From RFQD01 sp049314515 (GTDB taxonomy: Bacteria; Actinomycetota; Actinomycetes; Actinomycetales; Microbacteriaceae), in NCBI GenBank assembly GCA_049314515.1, contig JBMOEY010000002.1, positions 1 to 60,444 on the forward strand: a stretch of DNA of 60,444 bases. Reading direction: 5' to 3'. Of the stretch, positions 8,821 to 16,518 are shown piece by piece; the stretch's first letter is position 1; each line of letters begins with the position of its first letter. Made by a program: the position numbers and the translations under genes. Under the pieces are notes generated by a model that was not told where the DNA came from, did not search any database, and worked only from the letters and a program-made list of their open reading frames with translations.

Positions 8821-11377
8821 CGACGAAACCCCGACAACGACGGGTCCCGACCTCGGAATCGACAAAATTCAGCAGGTTGATCTCCAACTAGAAATGCAAC
8901 GGTCGTACCTCGACTACGCCATGAGTGTCATTGTGGGTCGAGCACTTCCGGACGTTCGAGACGGGTTGAAGCCTGTTCACCGGCGAGTCATTTATGCCAT
9001 GTACGACGGTGGTTACCGGCCGGACAAGGCGTTTTCGAAGTGCGCTCGAGTTGTCGGCGACGTCATGGGGCAGTTTCACCCCCATGGAGATGGCGCGATT
9101 TATGATGCTCTCGTTCGCCTCGTTCAGCCGTGGAGTTTGCGCTACCCGTTAGCCCTTGGCCAAGGCAACTTTGGCTCCCCAGGAAATGACGGCGCGGCGG
9201 CGCCACGATATACCGAGACGAAAATGGCTCCCCTCGCGCTCGAGATGGTTCGAGACATTGACGAAGACACGGTTGACTTCCAAGACAACTACGATGGCCG
9301 GACGCAAGAGCCAGCCATCTTGCCGAGCCGTTTTCCCAATTTATTAGTCAACGGATCCGTCGGCATTGCTGTGGGAATGGCGACCAATATTCCGCCGCAC
9401 AACTTGCGCGAAGTCGCATCCGGGGCCCTTTGGTTACTCGATAACCCGGAGGCCTCCCGGGAGGAACTTCTGGATGCGTTGATGGAGCGCATCAAAGGAC
9501 CGGATTTCCCGACGGGTGCCCAAATACTTGGTGCCCGCGGAATCCAAGACGCATATCGAACCGGCCGCGGATCCATCACGATGCGGGCCGTTGTCGCTGT
9601 CGAAGAAATTCATTCTCGAACTTGCCTCGTGGTGACCGAATTGCCCTACCAAGTCAATCCGGACAACCTGGCAATAAAAATCGCAGAGTTGGTAAAAGAA
9701 GGACGAATTCAAGGCGTTGCCGACATCCGCGACGAAACAAGCGGACGCACCGGTCAACGACTTGTCATTGTTTTGAAGCGCGATGCGGTGGCAAAGGTTG
9801 TTCTGAACAACCTGTACCGAATGACTTCTTTGCAAGAGAATTTCGGCGCGAACATGCTGGCAATCGTCGATGGCGTTCCTCGCACGCTGTCACTTGATGG
9901 CTTCATCACGTATTGGGTTGAACACCAAATTACGGTCATCGTCCGGCGCACAACGTTCCGCCTCAAAAAAGCGGAGGAGCGCATGCACATTCTCCGCGCC
10001 TACCTTGCCGCGCTGGGCGCACTGGATGAAGTTATTGCTCTGATTCGAAAGAGCGCGTCTGCTGACGATGCCCGAGAGGGCCTGATGACAATGCTCAGGA
10101 TTGATGATCTTCAGGCGCGAGCCATCCTGGATCTTCAGCTTCGACGCTTAGCCGCACTGGAACGCCAGAAAATCATGGATGAGGCGGCCGAGCTTGAGAA
10201 TCAGATAACCGACCTAAATGCAATTTTGGCAAGTCGCGTTCGCCAACGATCGATTGTGTCAACCGAGCTCGGCGAAATTGTTGATCGTTTTGGTGACGAA
10301 CGACGCACGACGATTGTTCCTGGATACGACGGTGATCTTTCCGTTGAAGATCTCATTCCCCAGGAAGAAGTGGTTATCACCGTGACGCGCGGTGGGTATG
10401 TCAAGCGCACGAGAAGTGACAATTATCGAAACCAGCGCCGGGGCGGAAAGGGCGTCAAGGGTGCAGCGCTGCGCGCCGACGATGTCGTTGAGCACTTCTT
10501 TGTGACCACAACACACCATTGGTTACTGTTCTTCACCAATAAGGGGCGCGTCTATCGAGCGAAGGCATACGAGATTCCCGAGGCCGGGCGCGACGCAAAG
10601 GGTCAGCACGTTGCCAATCTTTTGGAACTGCAACCAGACGAATCAATTGCACAAATTGTTGACATTCGAGACTACGAGGTCGCGAAATACCTGGCTCTCG
10701 TCACTAAGGCCGGCCTCATTAAGAAGACGTCGCTGACAGAGTACGACACCAATCGAACGGGCGGGATTATCGCAATCAAGCTTCGAGAAGATGACGAGGT
10801 GACGAAGGCGCTGCTGCTCGATGATGGTAGCGACGTTTTACTGGTTTCTCGAAAGGGCATGAGCCTGAGGTTCACGGCGTCGGAAGAGTCCTTACGCGCA
10901 ATGGGGCGATCTACTTCGGGTGTTATCGGCATGAACTTCCGTGGAGACGATTCCATCCTCGATGCGTCCGTCGTGAGCGATGACGGCTACGTCTTCGTTG
11001 TGACCGAAGGGGGATACGCCAAGCGAACTTCTGTCGATCAGTACCGCACGCAAAACCGTGGCGGGCTCGGCATCAAGGTGGCCAAGTTGAGTGAGGTTCG
11101 AGGAGATTTGGCGGGCTCGCTTATCGTGTCGGATGACGACGAGGTCTTGGTTGTCTTGGAGTCGGGTAAGGTCGTTCGATCCAACGTGTCGGAAGTTCCA
11201 GCCAAGGGTCGTGACACTATGGGGGTGGTCTTCGCGCGATTCGCTGACGAGGACCGCATACTTGCGGTGGCTCAAAACAAGGAACGTAACTTGCACCCCG
11301 AATTGGCTGCCGACGACGACGCAGAAGCTGACTCAGAGGTCGACGATGTTGAAACCGCACGCGATGACGAAGCGTAA
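8810..11377 (+). CDS. gyrA: DNA gyrase subunit A
   Basis: Breakage-reunion subunit of gyrase, partner of GyrB just upstream. The N-terminal winged-helix/tower region contains the catalytic tyrosine in APRYTETKMAP, and six C-terminal beta-pinwheel repeats (GGYVKRT, GRVYRAKAYEIPE and similar) wrap DNA. TTG at 8810 is preferred (AAAGGA at 8793-8798) and gives the expected short N-terminus before IQQVDLQLEMQ; ATG at 8789 is the alternative. It overlaps gyrB by 11 bases. At the quinolone hot spot the sequence is HPHGDGAIYD: glycine (residue 95) replaces the usual Ser/Ala, while the downstream Asp is kept. The C-terminus is acidic and low in complexity. Confidence 0.97.
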   Translation: MTSNDETPTTTGPDLGIDKIQQVDLQLEMQRSYLDYAMSVIVGRALPDVRDGLKPVHRRVIYAMYDGGYRPDKAFSKCARVVGDVMGQFHPHGDGAIYDALVRLVQPWSLRYPLALGQGNFGSPGNDGAAAPRYTETKMAPLALEMVRDIDEDTVDFQDNYDGRTQEPAILPSRFPNLLVNGSVGIAVGMATNIPPHNLREVASGALWLLDNPEASREELLDALMERIKGPDFPTGAQILGARGIQDAYRTGRGSITMRAVVAVEEIHSRTCLVVTELPYQVNPDNLAIKIAELVKEGRIQGVADIRDETSGRTGQRLVIVLKRDAVAKVVLNNLYRMTSLQENFGANMLAIVDGVPRTLSLDGFITYWVEHQITVIVRRTTFRLKKAEERMHILRAYLAALGALDEVIALIRKSASADDAREGLMTMLRIDDLQARAILDLQLRRLAALERQKIMDEAAELENQITDLNAILASRVRQRSIVSTELGEIVDRFGDERRTTIVPGYDGDLSVEDLIPQEEVVITVTRGGYVKRTRSDNYRNQRRGGKGVKGAALRADDVVEHFFVTTTHHWLLFFTNKGRVYRAKAYEIPEAGRDAKGQHVANLLELQPDESIAQIVDIRDYEVAKYLALVTKAGLIKKTSLTEYDTNRTGGIIAIKLREDDEVTKALLLDDGSDVLLVSRKGMSLRFTASEESLRAMGRSTSGVIGMNFRGDDSILDASVVSDDGYVFVVTEGGYAKRTSVDQYRTQNRGGLGIKVAKLSEVRGDLAGSLIVSDDDEVLVVLESGKVVRSNVSEVPAKGRDTMGVVFARFADEDRILAVAQNKERNLHPELAADDDAEADSEVDDVETARDDEA

Positions 11378-11419
11378 TAACCTAGTCGGGTAACGCCCCG
11401 CACAGAGAACAGGCCGCAG

Positions 11420-11917
11420 ATGAGTACGACAACCGCTAGCTCTAATTCCCCATCAAACGCAAAGCCGACGAATGTGGCCGACCGCAAGTTTCCCCTGCCC
11501 AAATTTGGTCGTCGCGACAAATCCGCATCTGCGCCGAACTCGGCATCGGGTGGCCAACGCCACGTCCGGCTCAAGCTCGTCTACATCGACTTCTTCTCTG
11601 CGCTCAAGATTTCCTTCCTTCTCGGTCTTGCCCAAGCAATCGTCACGGTTATCGCGACATTCCTCCTCTATCTCGTCTTCGTGCAAACGGGAGTTTTTGA
11701 AACGGCGAATAATGTTGCCGGCCAAGTTCTCGGCGGGAATAACTTTGATGTACAAAGCTTTGCATCCATGGCCCAGGTCCTCAGTTTTGCGGGCGTGGTG
11801 GGTGTGCTCAACATGGTTGTCATCACTGTTCTCGGTGGAGTCATTGCCGTTATTTACAATGCCTGCGCAAAGATCGTTGGCGGGATTAAAGTGGGGTTCG
11901 TTAACGTCCCTGACTAA
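11420..11917 (+). CDS. DUF3566 transmembrane protein
   Basis: A 165-residue protein with a basic, low-complexity cytosolic N-terminus (about 1-45), the segment RHVRLKLVYIDFFSALKIS typical of DUF3566, then two membrane segments (about 58-85 and 118-150). DUF3566 genes follow gyrA in most Actinobacteria; the function is unknown, possibly linked to envelope or replication. It starts 42 bases after gyrA and is followed by two tRNA genes, so it probably ends the gyrase transcript. Confidence 0.9.
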   Translation: MSTTTASSNSPSNAKPTNVADRKFPLPKFGRRDKSASAPNSASGGQRHVRLKLVYIDFFSALKISFLLGLAQAIVTVIATFLLYLVFVQTGVFETANNVAGQVLGGNNFDVQSFASMAQVLSFAGVVGVLNMVVITVLGGVIAVIYNACAKIVGGIKVGFVNVPD

Positions 11918-11981
11918 GCTGTACATGCGGATGGATTTTATGAATTTCCGTTCGCTCAGGTAGGCTCAACTCTGGTCAAAC

Positions 11982-12055
11982 GGGGCTATAGCTCAGGTGG
12001 TTAGAGCGCTTCACTGATAATGAAGAGGTCCCAGGTTCAAGTCCTGGTAGCCCCA
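11982..12055 (+). tRNA. tRNA-Ile (GAT)
   Basis: 74 bases with a complete cloverleaf: acceptor GGGGCTA/TAGCCCC, anticodon stem CTTCA/TGAAG with loop CTGATAA (anticodon GAT) and T-arm CCAGG TTCAAGT CCTGG. The CCA end is not encoded. The Ile-Ala pair behind gyrA is typical of Actinobacteria. Confidence 0.97.
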
Positions 12056-12069
12056 CTCCCGTTTCCCAC

Positions 12070-12142
12070 GGGGCCTTAGCTCAATTGGCAGAGCACCTGC
12101 TTTGCAAGCAGGGGGTTAGGAGTTCGATTCTCCTAGGCTCCA
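12070..12142 (+). tRNA. tRNA-Ala (TGC)
   Basis: 73 bases; acceptor GGGGCCT/AGGCTCC, anticodon loop with TGC between stem halves CCTGC and GCAGG, and a normal T-arm with GTTCGATTC. It lies 14 bases after tRNA-Ile and is followed at once by a strong terminator. Confidence 0.97.
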
Positions 12143-12146
12143 CAAA

Positions 12147-12180
12147 AAAGACGACCCACCGGCTTCGGTGGGTCGTCTTT
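12147..12180 (+). terminator. Strong hairpin terminator after the tRNA pair
   Basis: A 14-base-pair perfect stem (12147-12160 with 12167-12180) with the loop GGCTTC. The stem begins with AAAG and ends with CTTT, so it can act in both directions, ending the gyrA/tRNA transcript and the opposing minus-strand gene at 12229. Confidence 0.9.
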
Positions 12181-12228
12181 ACGTAACCGCCTGATCCAAT
12201 GCGACCGACGGACAGGCGCTTGTGGCAG

Positions 12229-12699
12229 TCAGCCTTCAAGCTCGTCCGGTTCGCTGACCCACAGCTCGTCGTCGGCACGAAAAGTTTGATATGCCACATA
12301 ACCGATGCCCACAAGTGCGGCTACCCCGATACCTACTGCGATTATCGTTCCGAGCCCCGGCCCGGATTTCGCGCTTGATGACGTTCCCGTTGTCAATGCC
12401 TTTCGCACCGAGGCGAGAGTCTTTGTCGGGCTTTTCCCATCGAGCAGATTCAGAGCGGCGCCTACCGCAGCGCCAACCGAGGGGAGCACCTCATCGACAA
12501 TCGCATGGCGAGCCGAGTTCATTCCCCGGCGACCTCCCGACGCAATGCGGGGAAAGAGGTCATCTTGCGCGTACCTCCCGAACTCGTGAGTGGCCGCGCG
12601 CGCAGCTGCGCTGGCTTGCGCGAGGACGCGCTGTTGTTCACGCAGGATTGACTGCGCTTCTTGACGAATTGCGTCTTGTGAAATCTGTTTCTTGGCCAT
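12229..12699 (-). CDS. Conserved hypothetical single-pass membrane protein
   Basis: A 156-residue protein: a Gln/Ala/Arg-rich helical N-terminal region (about 1-55), a middle part with DEVLPSVGAAVGAALNLL, a Ser/Gly-rich linker and one membrane segment near the C-terminus (about residues 118-138), then a short acidic tail. I do not recognise a named family; related proteins of this shape occur in Microbacteriaceae next to the cyclophilin gene. The start ATG has GGAAGGA upstream. The N-terminal half probably forms an amphipathic or coiled helix in the cytosol. Confidence 0.8.
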   Translation of the reverse strand: MAKKQISQDAIRQEAQSILREQQRVLAQASAAARAATHEFGRYAQDDLFPRIASGGRRGMNSARHAIVDEVLPSVGAAVGAALNLLDGKSPTKTLASVRKALTTGTSSSAKSGPGLGTIIAVGIGVAALVGIGYVAYQTFRADDELWVSEPDELEG

Positions 12700-12781
12700 G
12701 GTCGTCCTTCCGCTCGGGTACAGATTCCATCATGTCACTGCGGGGCGCGTGACTCGCCACGGGTGTGAAAGAATCGTCATC

Positions 12782-13321
12782 ATGTCGATTCATACTTCCA
12801 CTGCAGTCATCACCACCAATCACGGTCCGATTACGGTCAACCTTTTCGGGAACCACGCGCCAAAAACGGTTGCGAATTTCATAGGGCTTGCGACTGGCGA
12901 CAAAGAGTGGATTGACCCTTCGACGGGAGATGTTCGAACGGACTCGCTTTACGCGGGCACAATTTTTCACCGAATCATCGATGGCTTCATGATTCAAGGC
13001 GGTGACCCACTGGGCCAGGGAATCGGTGGGCCGGGGTATCAGTTCAACGACGAAATTCACCCGGAACTCGGATTCAACGAACCCTACAAGCTCGCAATGG
13101 CAAACGCAGGGACCCGCGGCGGGCAGGGCACCAACGGTTCGCAATTCTTTATTACGGTTGTGCCGACCCAGTACCTGTTTGGAAAACACACCGTGTTTGG
13201 TGAAGTCGCAGATGAGTCGAGCAGAGCCGTTGTCGATGAAATCGCGAAGGTACCGACAGACGGCAGAGACCGACCTCTGAGCGATGTCGTGATCGAGTCG
13301 ATTAGCGTCACCACGGTCTAA
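12782..13321 (+). CDS. ppiA: Cyclophilin-type peptidyl-prolyl cis-trans isomerase
   Basis: Catalyses proline cis-trans isomerisation during protein folding. The 179-residue product has the cyclophilin active-site blocks FHRIIDGFMIQGGDP and GTNGSQFFI. No signal peptide is visible, so it is cytosolic. The ATG at 12782 (MSIHTSTAVITT) is chosen to start directly at the first beta strand; an upstream in-frame extension into the divergent spacer is not conserved. The cyclophilin-rhomboid order is conserved in Actinobacteria. It is followed 23 bases later by the rhomboid gene. Confidence 0.93.
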   Translation: MSIHTSTAVITTNHGPITVNLFGNHAPKTVANFIGLATGDKEWIDPSTGDVRTDSLYAGTIFHRIIDGFMIQGGDPLGQGIGGPGYQFNDEIHPELGFNEPYKLAMANAGTRGGQGTNGSQFFITVVPTQYLFGKHTVFGEVADESSRAVVDEIAKVPTDGRDRPLSDVVIESISVTTV

Positions 13322-13344
13322 AAGTTTGGCGCACGGTAAACCGA

Positions 13345-14196
13345 ATGAGTGACACCCTCGCTCCAGAGAATTGCTACCGTCATAGCCGAGTTGAGACGTA
13401 CATTCACTGTCAGCGTTGTGAACGACCTGTGTGTACTGACTGTCAAACACCAGGCGCTGTCGGCGTTCTGTGCCCCGAATGTCTTCACCCCGGAGGCCGG
13501 ATACCAGCGCGGAAAAGATTTCGCATGCGAATTCCGGGCACTGCCACACCCGTCGTTACGTACGCGCTCATCGGATTCACGTTTGTGGTTTTCGCACTGC
13601 AATGGATTCCCGGTCTTGCCGTCACCGAAAACTTCCTCTACGCCCCGGTTTTTACATGGGGAGACAACGGTTTAGGAGTCCCCTACGAGCCGTGGCGCAT
13701 GCTCACCAGCGTCTTCCTGCACTCGACCGGCTTCTTTCTTCACATTGTGCTCAATATGTACACGTTGTTCATTTTTGGTCAAGTACTTGAGACGATGCTC
13801 GGGCGGGGCAGGTTCCTTGCCCTCTATCTCATCTCTGGATTCGGTGGATCAGTTGCGGTCATGTATCTCGCCAGCCCGCAGACGGGCGTGGTGGGAGCCT
13901 CGGGAGCAATTTTCGGACTTCTCGGCGCGTTTATTGTGATCCAGAGAAAGCTGGGCGGGGATTACACGCAGCTTTTGGTTCTTTTGGGCATCAATCTAGT
14001 TATCGGCTTTTTGCCCGGAATGAGTATTTCGTGGCAGGCGCACGTCGGCGGTCTCGTGACGGGAATTCTTGTTGGTCTGATTTTTGCCAACACCCGACGA
14101 AGAAAACAGGCAGCGCTGCAAGTTATCTTGACGTGCGGACTCGCGCTCGGCCTTGTTGCCCTGGTTGCCGTTCAGGCACCGGGCCTGACACGCTGA
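13345..14196 (+). CDS. Rhomboid family intramembrane serine protease
   Basis: A 283-residue membrane protease with an N-terminal zinc-ribbon-like part (cysteines in CQRCERPVCTDCQ and CPEC, residues 22-46) followed by six or more membrane segments. The catalytic serine is S186 in GASGAIFG and the catalytic histidine H233 in QAHVGG. A conserved loop-1-like WRMLTSVFLH and HIVLNMYTL are present. The Cys-rich front domain is common in actinobacterial rhomboids and may bind zinc. The substrate is unknown. The gene is convergent with crgA. Confidence 0.93.
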   Translation: MSDTLAPENCYRHSRVETYIHCQRCERPVCTDCQTPGAVGVLCPECLHPGGRIPARKRFRMRIPGTATPVVTYALIGFTFVVFALQWIPGLAVTENFLYAPVFTWGDNGLGVPYEPWRMLTSVFLHSTGFFLHIVLNMYTLFIFGQVLETMLGRGRFLALYLISGFGGSVAVMYLASPQTGVVGASGAIFGLLGAFIVIQRKLGGDYTQLLVLLGINLVIGFLPGMSISWQAHVGGLVTGILVGLIFANTRRRKQAALQVILTCGLALGLVALVAVQAPGLTR

Positions 14197-14208
14197 CCGC
14201 CAAGGGAC

Positions 14209-14228
14209 TTATCCCCACGTTATCCACA
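14209..14228 (+). other. Pair of DnaA boxes in the rhomboid-crgA convergent gap
   Basis: TTATCCCCA at 14209-14217 and a perfect TTATCCACA at 14220-14228, in the same orientation, 11 bases apart start to start, one helical turn. They lie in a 66-base gap between two 3' ends, so they are not in a promoter. Confidence 0.7.
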
Positions 14229-14237
14229 TGGGGAGAG

Positions 14238-14251
14238 TTACACGCGTGTAA
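14238..14251. repeat. Perfect 14-base palindrome next to the DnaA boxes
   Basis: TTACACGCGTGTAA equals its own reverse complement. It lies 9 bases after the DnaA box and 11 bases before the crgA stop. It has no loop or U-tract, so it looks like a protein-binding site rather than a terminator. Confidence 0.55.
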
Positions 14252-14262
14252 TTCGGAGTCGC

Positions 14263-14496
14263 TTAGCGCCAGCGAGTTGTCATTAGGAATCCGATAAATG
14301 CAATACCGAACCCAACCAAGATGTTCCACGACGCGAGTGCGGGAATCGGAAGCGTCCCCTGACTGATGTAGAAGAGGATGATCCACAGCAGCCCAACGAG
14401 CATGAAGCCAAACATCACTGGCTTAAACCACACAGGGTTGGGCGCCTCACCGGAATCGGTGGAGCGAACTTTTTTCGAGCGTTCCTTACGAGCCAT
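14263..14496 (-). CDS. crgA: Cell division protein CrgA
   Basis: A small (77 residues) two-pass membrane protein that joins the actinobacterial divisome, contacting FtsZ, FtsQ and penicillin-binding proteins. It shows a basic cytosolic start MARKERSKKVRS, then NPVWFKPVMFGFMLVGLLWI and a second hydrophobic segment ending MTTRWR, all typical of CrgA. The given start is the ATG at 14494-14496. A GTG immediately upstream (14497-14499) lies 6 bases after TATACT (complement of 14506-14511) and may be the real, leaderless start, adding one residue. Confidence 0.95.
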   Translation of the reverse strand: MARKERSKKVRSTDSGEAPNPVWFKPVMFGFMLVGLLWIILFYISQGTLPIPALASWNILVGFGIAFIGFLMTTRWR

Positions 14497-14505
14497 CACA
14501 TGACG

Positions 14506-14511
14506 AGTATA
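14506..14511 (-). promoter_or_regulatory. -10 element of crgA
   Basis: The minus strand reads TATACT, then six bases, then GTG-ATG. This fits the leaderless promoter layout seen repeatedly in the window. Confidence 0.5.
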
Positions 14512-14574
14512 CAAGGACACCTCTGAGGTCGAGGGCTGAAGCGGCTTCTCGGGTCTGGTGCAGTGAATCGAAGC

Positions 14575-14580
14575 TAGACT
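14575..14580 (+). promoter_or_regulatory. -10 element of the sortase gene (leaderless)
   Basis: TAGACT lies six bases before the GTG start at 14587; no ribosome binding site fits in between, so the transcript probably starts at the start codon. Confidence 0.5.
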
Positions 14581-14586
14581 CCCTCC

Positions 14587-15672
14587 GTGGCTTCAACGCA
14601 TGACACCCCGGGTGGTACGGATCCCGATGCCATCGGTGACGGCGCGTCCAAGAAGCCAGAAACTCAGGTTCCCAACACGGCAAATGCGCCGCGTAGCTCG
14701 AAATCGGAAAAGCCTGCGTCGGTATCGGACCATGACAGCTGGGTGAAACTCTGGTCTCAAAAGTTGATGTCACACAAAGAGGCTAAGAAGGCTGCCGCGG
14801 AGGCCGGAAACATACCCCTTCGTTCAATAGACCCGTCCGCCCAAAGCACGCCCCCAGAGCGGAAGCCCGCACCAGAGTCCAAGAAATCATCACGCAAGAC
14901 GAAGAATCCGGATTTTCGCCGAGTAGCTGGTTCCGGCAAACTCAACACTGCACTTGGTGTGTTCGGAGAGTTACTCATCACGGGTGGAGTCGTGGTTCTC
15001 CTCTTTTTGACGTGGCAACTGTGGATAAATAACGCGATTGTGGCTAGCGAGCAGGCAGATGCGGTGAAAAACTTCAGCAACAACATCACGTCGTCCCCCT
15101 CGGCGTCGAGCCAGTGGACACCCAAAGCACGGGCTATCGATTACGGCCCGCCCCCCGTCTTTAGCGCCGTCGGTCAAGACGACGTTATGGGAAATCTGTA
15201 CGTGCCCAGACTCGGATCGGGCTCAACAAGGGCCGTTGCGAATGGCGTCACTAATCCCGGGGCAACCATTAACCGTGGGTATTACGGAAAGTACGAAGGG
15301 TCTGCCTGGCCGGGAGAACCGGGGAATTTTGCCATGGCTGTTCACCGCACGGGCTGGGGAACGAGCTTCACACAGGCACAAACTATTCGCCCCGGAGACC
15401 ACATTTACCTTGAAACCAGTCAAGGGTGGTACGTCTATACGGTTCGCAATACGGAATACGTTGTTCCGACGCAGGTTGACGTCACAAATCCGATGCCGTT
15501 GAGCCAGGCCCCCGCGATCGAGGGACAAAGCATCCTGACCATCACGACCTGCTCACCGATGGATGGTAACGGTGAAAGACTGGTTATCTACGGTTTTCTC
15601 TCGTCATGGCAACCTATTGACGCAGGAATTCCGACTGAAATTACGAAGCTTGTCGAGGAGGCGCGGAGCTGA
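14587..15672 (+). CDS. Class E sortase
   Basis: Membrane transpeptidase that attaches surface proteins to peptidoglycan. The 361-residue product has a long Ser/Lys/Pro-rich cytosolic tail (1-120), one membrane segment (about 122-147) and an extracellular sortase domain with H253 (AVHRTGWG), C322 (TITTCSP) and R331 (ERLVIYG) as the catalytic set. The long cytosolic tail, rich in Ser/Thr, could be a kinase target given the adjacent pknB/pknA genes (inference). Its stop overlaps the next small gene (TGATG). No LPXTG-like substrate is evident in this window. The location between crgA and pabA is conserved in Actinobacteria. Confidence 0.93.
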   Translation: MASTHDTPGGTDPDAIGDGASKKPETQVPNTANAPRSSKSEKPASVSDHDSWVKLWSQKLMSHKEAKKAAAEAGNIPLRSIDPSAQSTPPERKPAPESKKSSRKTKNPDFRRVAGSGKLNTALGVFGELLITGGVVVLLFLTWQLWINNAIVASEQADAVKNFSNNITSSPSASSQWTPKARAIDYGPPPVFSAVGQDDVMGNLYVPRLGSGSTRAVANGVTNPGATINRGYYGKYEGSAWPGEPGNFAMAVHRTGWGTSFTQAQTIRPGDHIYLETSQGWYVYTVRNTEYVVPTQVDVTNPMPLSQAPAIEGQSILTITTCSPMDGNGERLVIYGFLSSWQPIDAGIPTEITKLVEEARS

Positions 15673-15827
15673 TGTATGCGGCGATTTGGCGCGTCCTACC
15701 CGGGCCGCTCTGGCTAAAGATTCTGCTTGCGAGTGTGCTTGCGGCCACGGTCATCGTGTTGCTCATGACCTTCGTGTTTCCCTGGGTCGACGCGTTCATG
15801 ACTTCTCAAAACAGCCGGGTGGGGTAG
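15672..15827 (+). CDS. 51-residue single-pass membrane peptide
   Basis: An ATG overlapping the sortase stop (TGATG) opens a 51-codon frame ending at TAG 15825-15827. The peptide has a basic start MYAAIWRVLPG, one membrane helix (about residues 17-40) and a short polar tail. GGAGG-like sequence in the sortase end is a good ribosome binding site, and the stop is 4 bases before pabA. Small membrane proteins at exactly this place are common in Actinobacteria but unnamed. It may be an accessory of the sortase or divisome; this is inference from coupling. Confidence 0.8.
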   Translation: MYAAIWRVLPGPLWLKILLASVLAATVIVLLMTFVFPWVDAFMTSQNSRVG

Positions 15828-15831
15828 CTCC

Positions 15832-16467
15832 ATGACTCGAATCCTTGTCATCGACAACTACGACAGCTTTGTGTACACCTTGAATGGTTACCTGCGTGAA
15901 CTCGGAGCCGAAACTTCGGTCATTCGCAACGACGATATTTCACCGGATGCAGTGGATGCTGAACTGTCGTCCTACGACGGAGTCTTGGTCTCGCCGGGAC
16001 CCGGGGCACCGCAGGACGCGGGTATCTCAATTGCTGCCGTACGCAGCTCTGCGCGTCGAAACCAGCCCTTGTTGGGTGTGTGCCTCGGACACCAGGCCAT
16101 AGCTGAGGCATTTGGGGCAACGGTCACTAACGCAGAAGAGTTGATGCACGGTAAGACTTCCCTCATCACTCACGACGACTCTCCTTTTTATGCGAGCGTC
16201 CCGCAGCCCTTTACGGCGACGAGGTATCACTCTTTAGCCGTCGTCGATTCGACGGTTCCAGACTCTCTTGTCGTGTCAAGTCGCACGCAGGGTGGCGTCA
16301 TCATGGGCCTGCGGCATCGAGATCACCCCATCATCGGCGTTCAGTTTCATCCCGAATCAGTAATGACAGAGGGCGGCTACACGATGCTAGGAAACTGGCT
16401 TGAAACTACCGGACTCCGGGGGGCGGCCGCCGTGGCACGAACCAAGTCTCCGCTCATTGCGCGCTGA
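15832..16467 (+). CDS. pabA: Glutamine amidotransferase component of aminodeoxychorismate/anthranilate synthase
   Basis: Supplies ammonia from glutamine to chorismate-using synthases in folate (PabA) or tryptophan (TrpG) synthesis. The 211-residue class I glutaminase has the triad C84 (GVCLGHQ), H173 and E175 (QFHPES) and the chorismate-partner motif RYHSL. In Actinobacteria this gene sits between the sortase and pknB. PabA and TrpG cannot be separated by sequence; because no trp genes are nearby, PabA or a shared subunit is the safer call. Confidence 0.92.
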   Translation: MTRILVIDNYDSFVYTLNGYLRELGAETSVIRNDDISPDAVDAELSSYDGVLVSPGPGAPQDAGISIAAVRSSARRNQPLLGVCLGHQAIAEAFGATVTNAEELMHGKTSLITHDDSPFYASVPQPFTATRYHSLAVVDSTVPDSLVVSSRTQGGVIMGLRHRDHPIIGVQFHPESVMTEGGYTMLGNWLETTGLRGAAAVARTKSPLIAR

Positions 16468-16518
16468 GTCGTCTGACCTCATCGTCGTCGTCTGATTCGC
16501 CAAACAGATTCCGTTGGG

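Noticed and set aside
11982..12142. tRNA pair as part of an rRNA operon
   Set aside because: No 16S or 23S sequence is present; the Ile-Ala pair after gyrA is the usual actinobacterial arrangement.
14238..14251. Palindrome as a parS centromere site
   Set aside because: It does not match the parS consensus TGTTTCACGTGAAACA; the centre differs.
14238..14251. Palindrome as an intrinsic terminator for rhomboid or crgA
   Set aside because: There is no loop and no U-tract on either strand.
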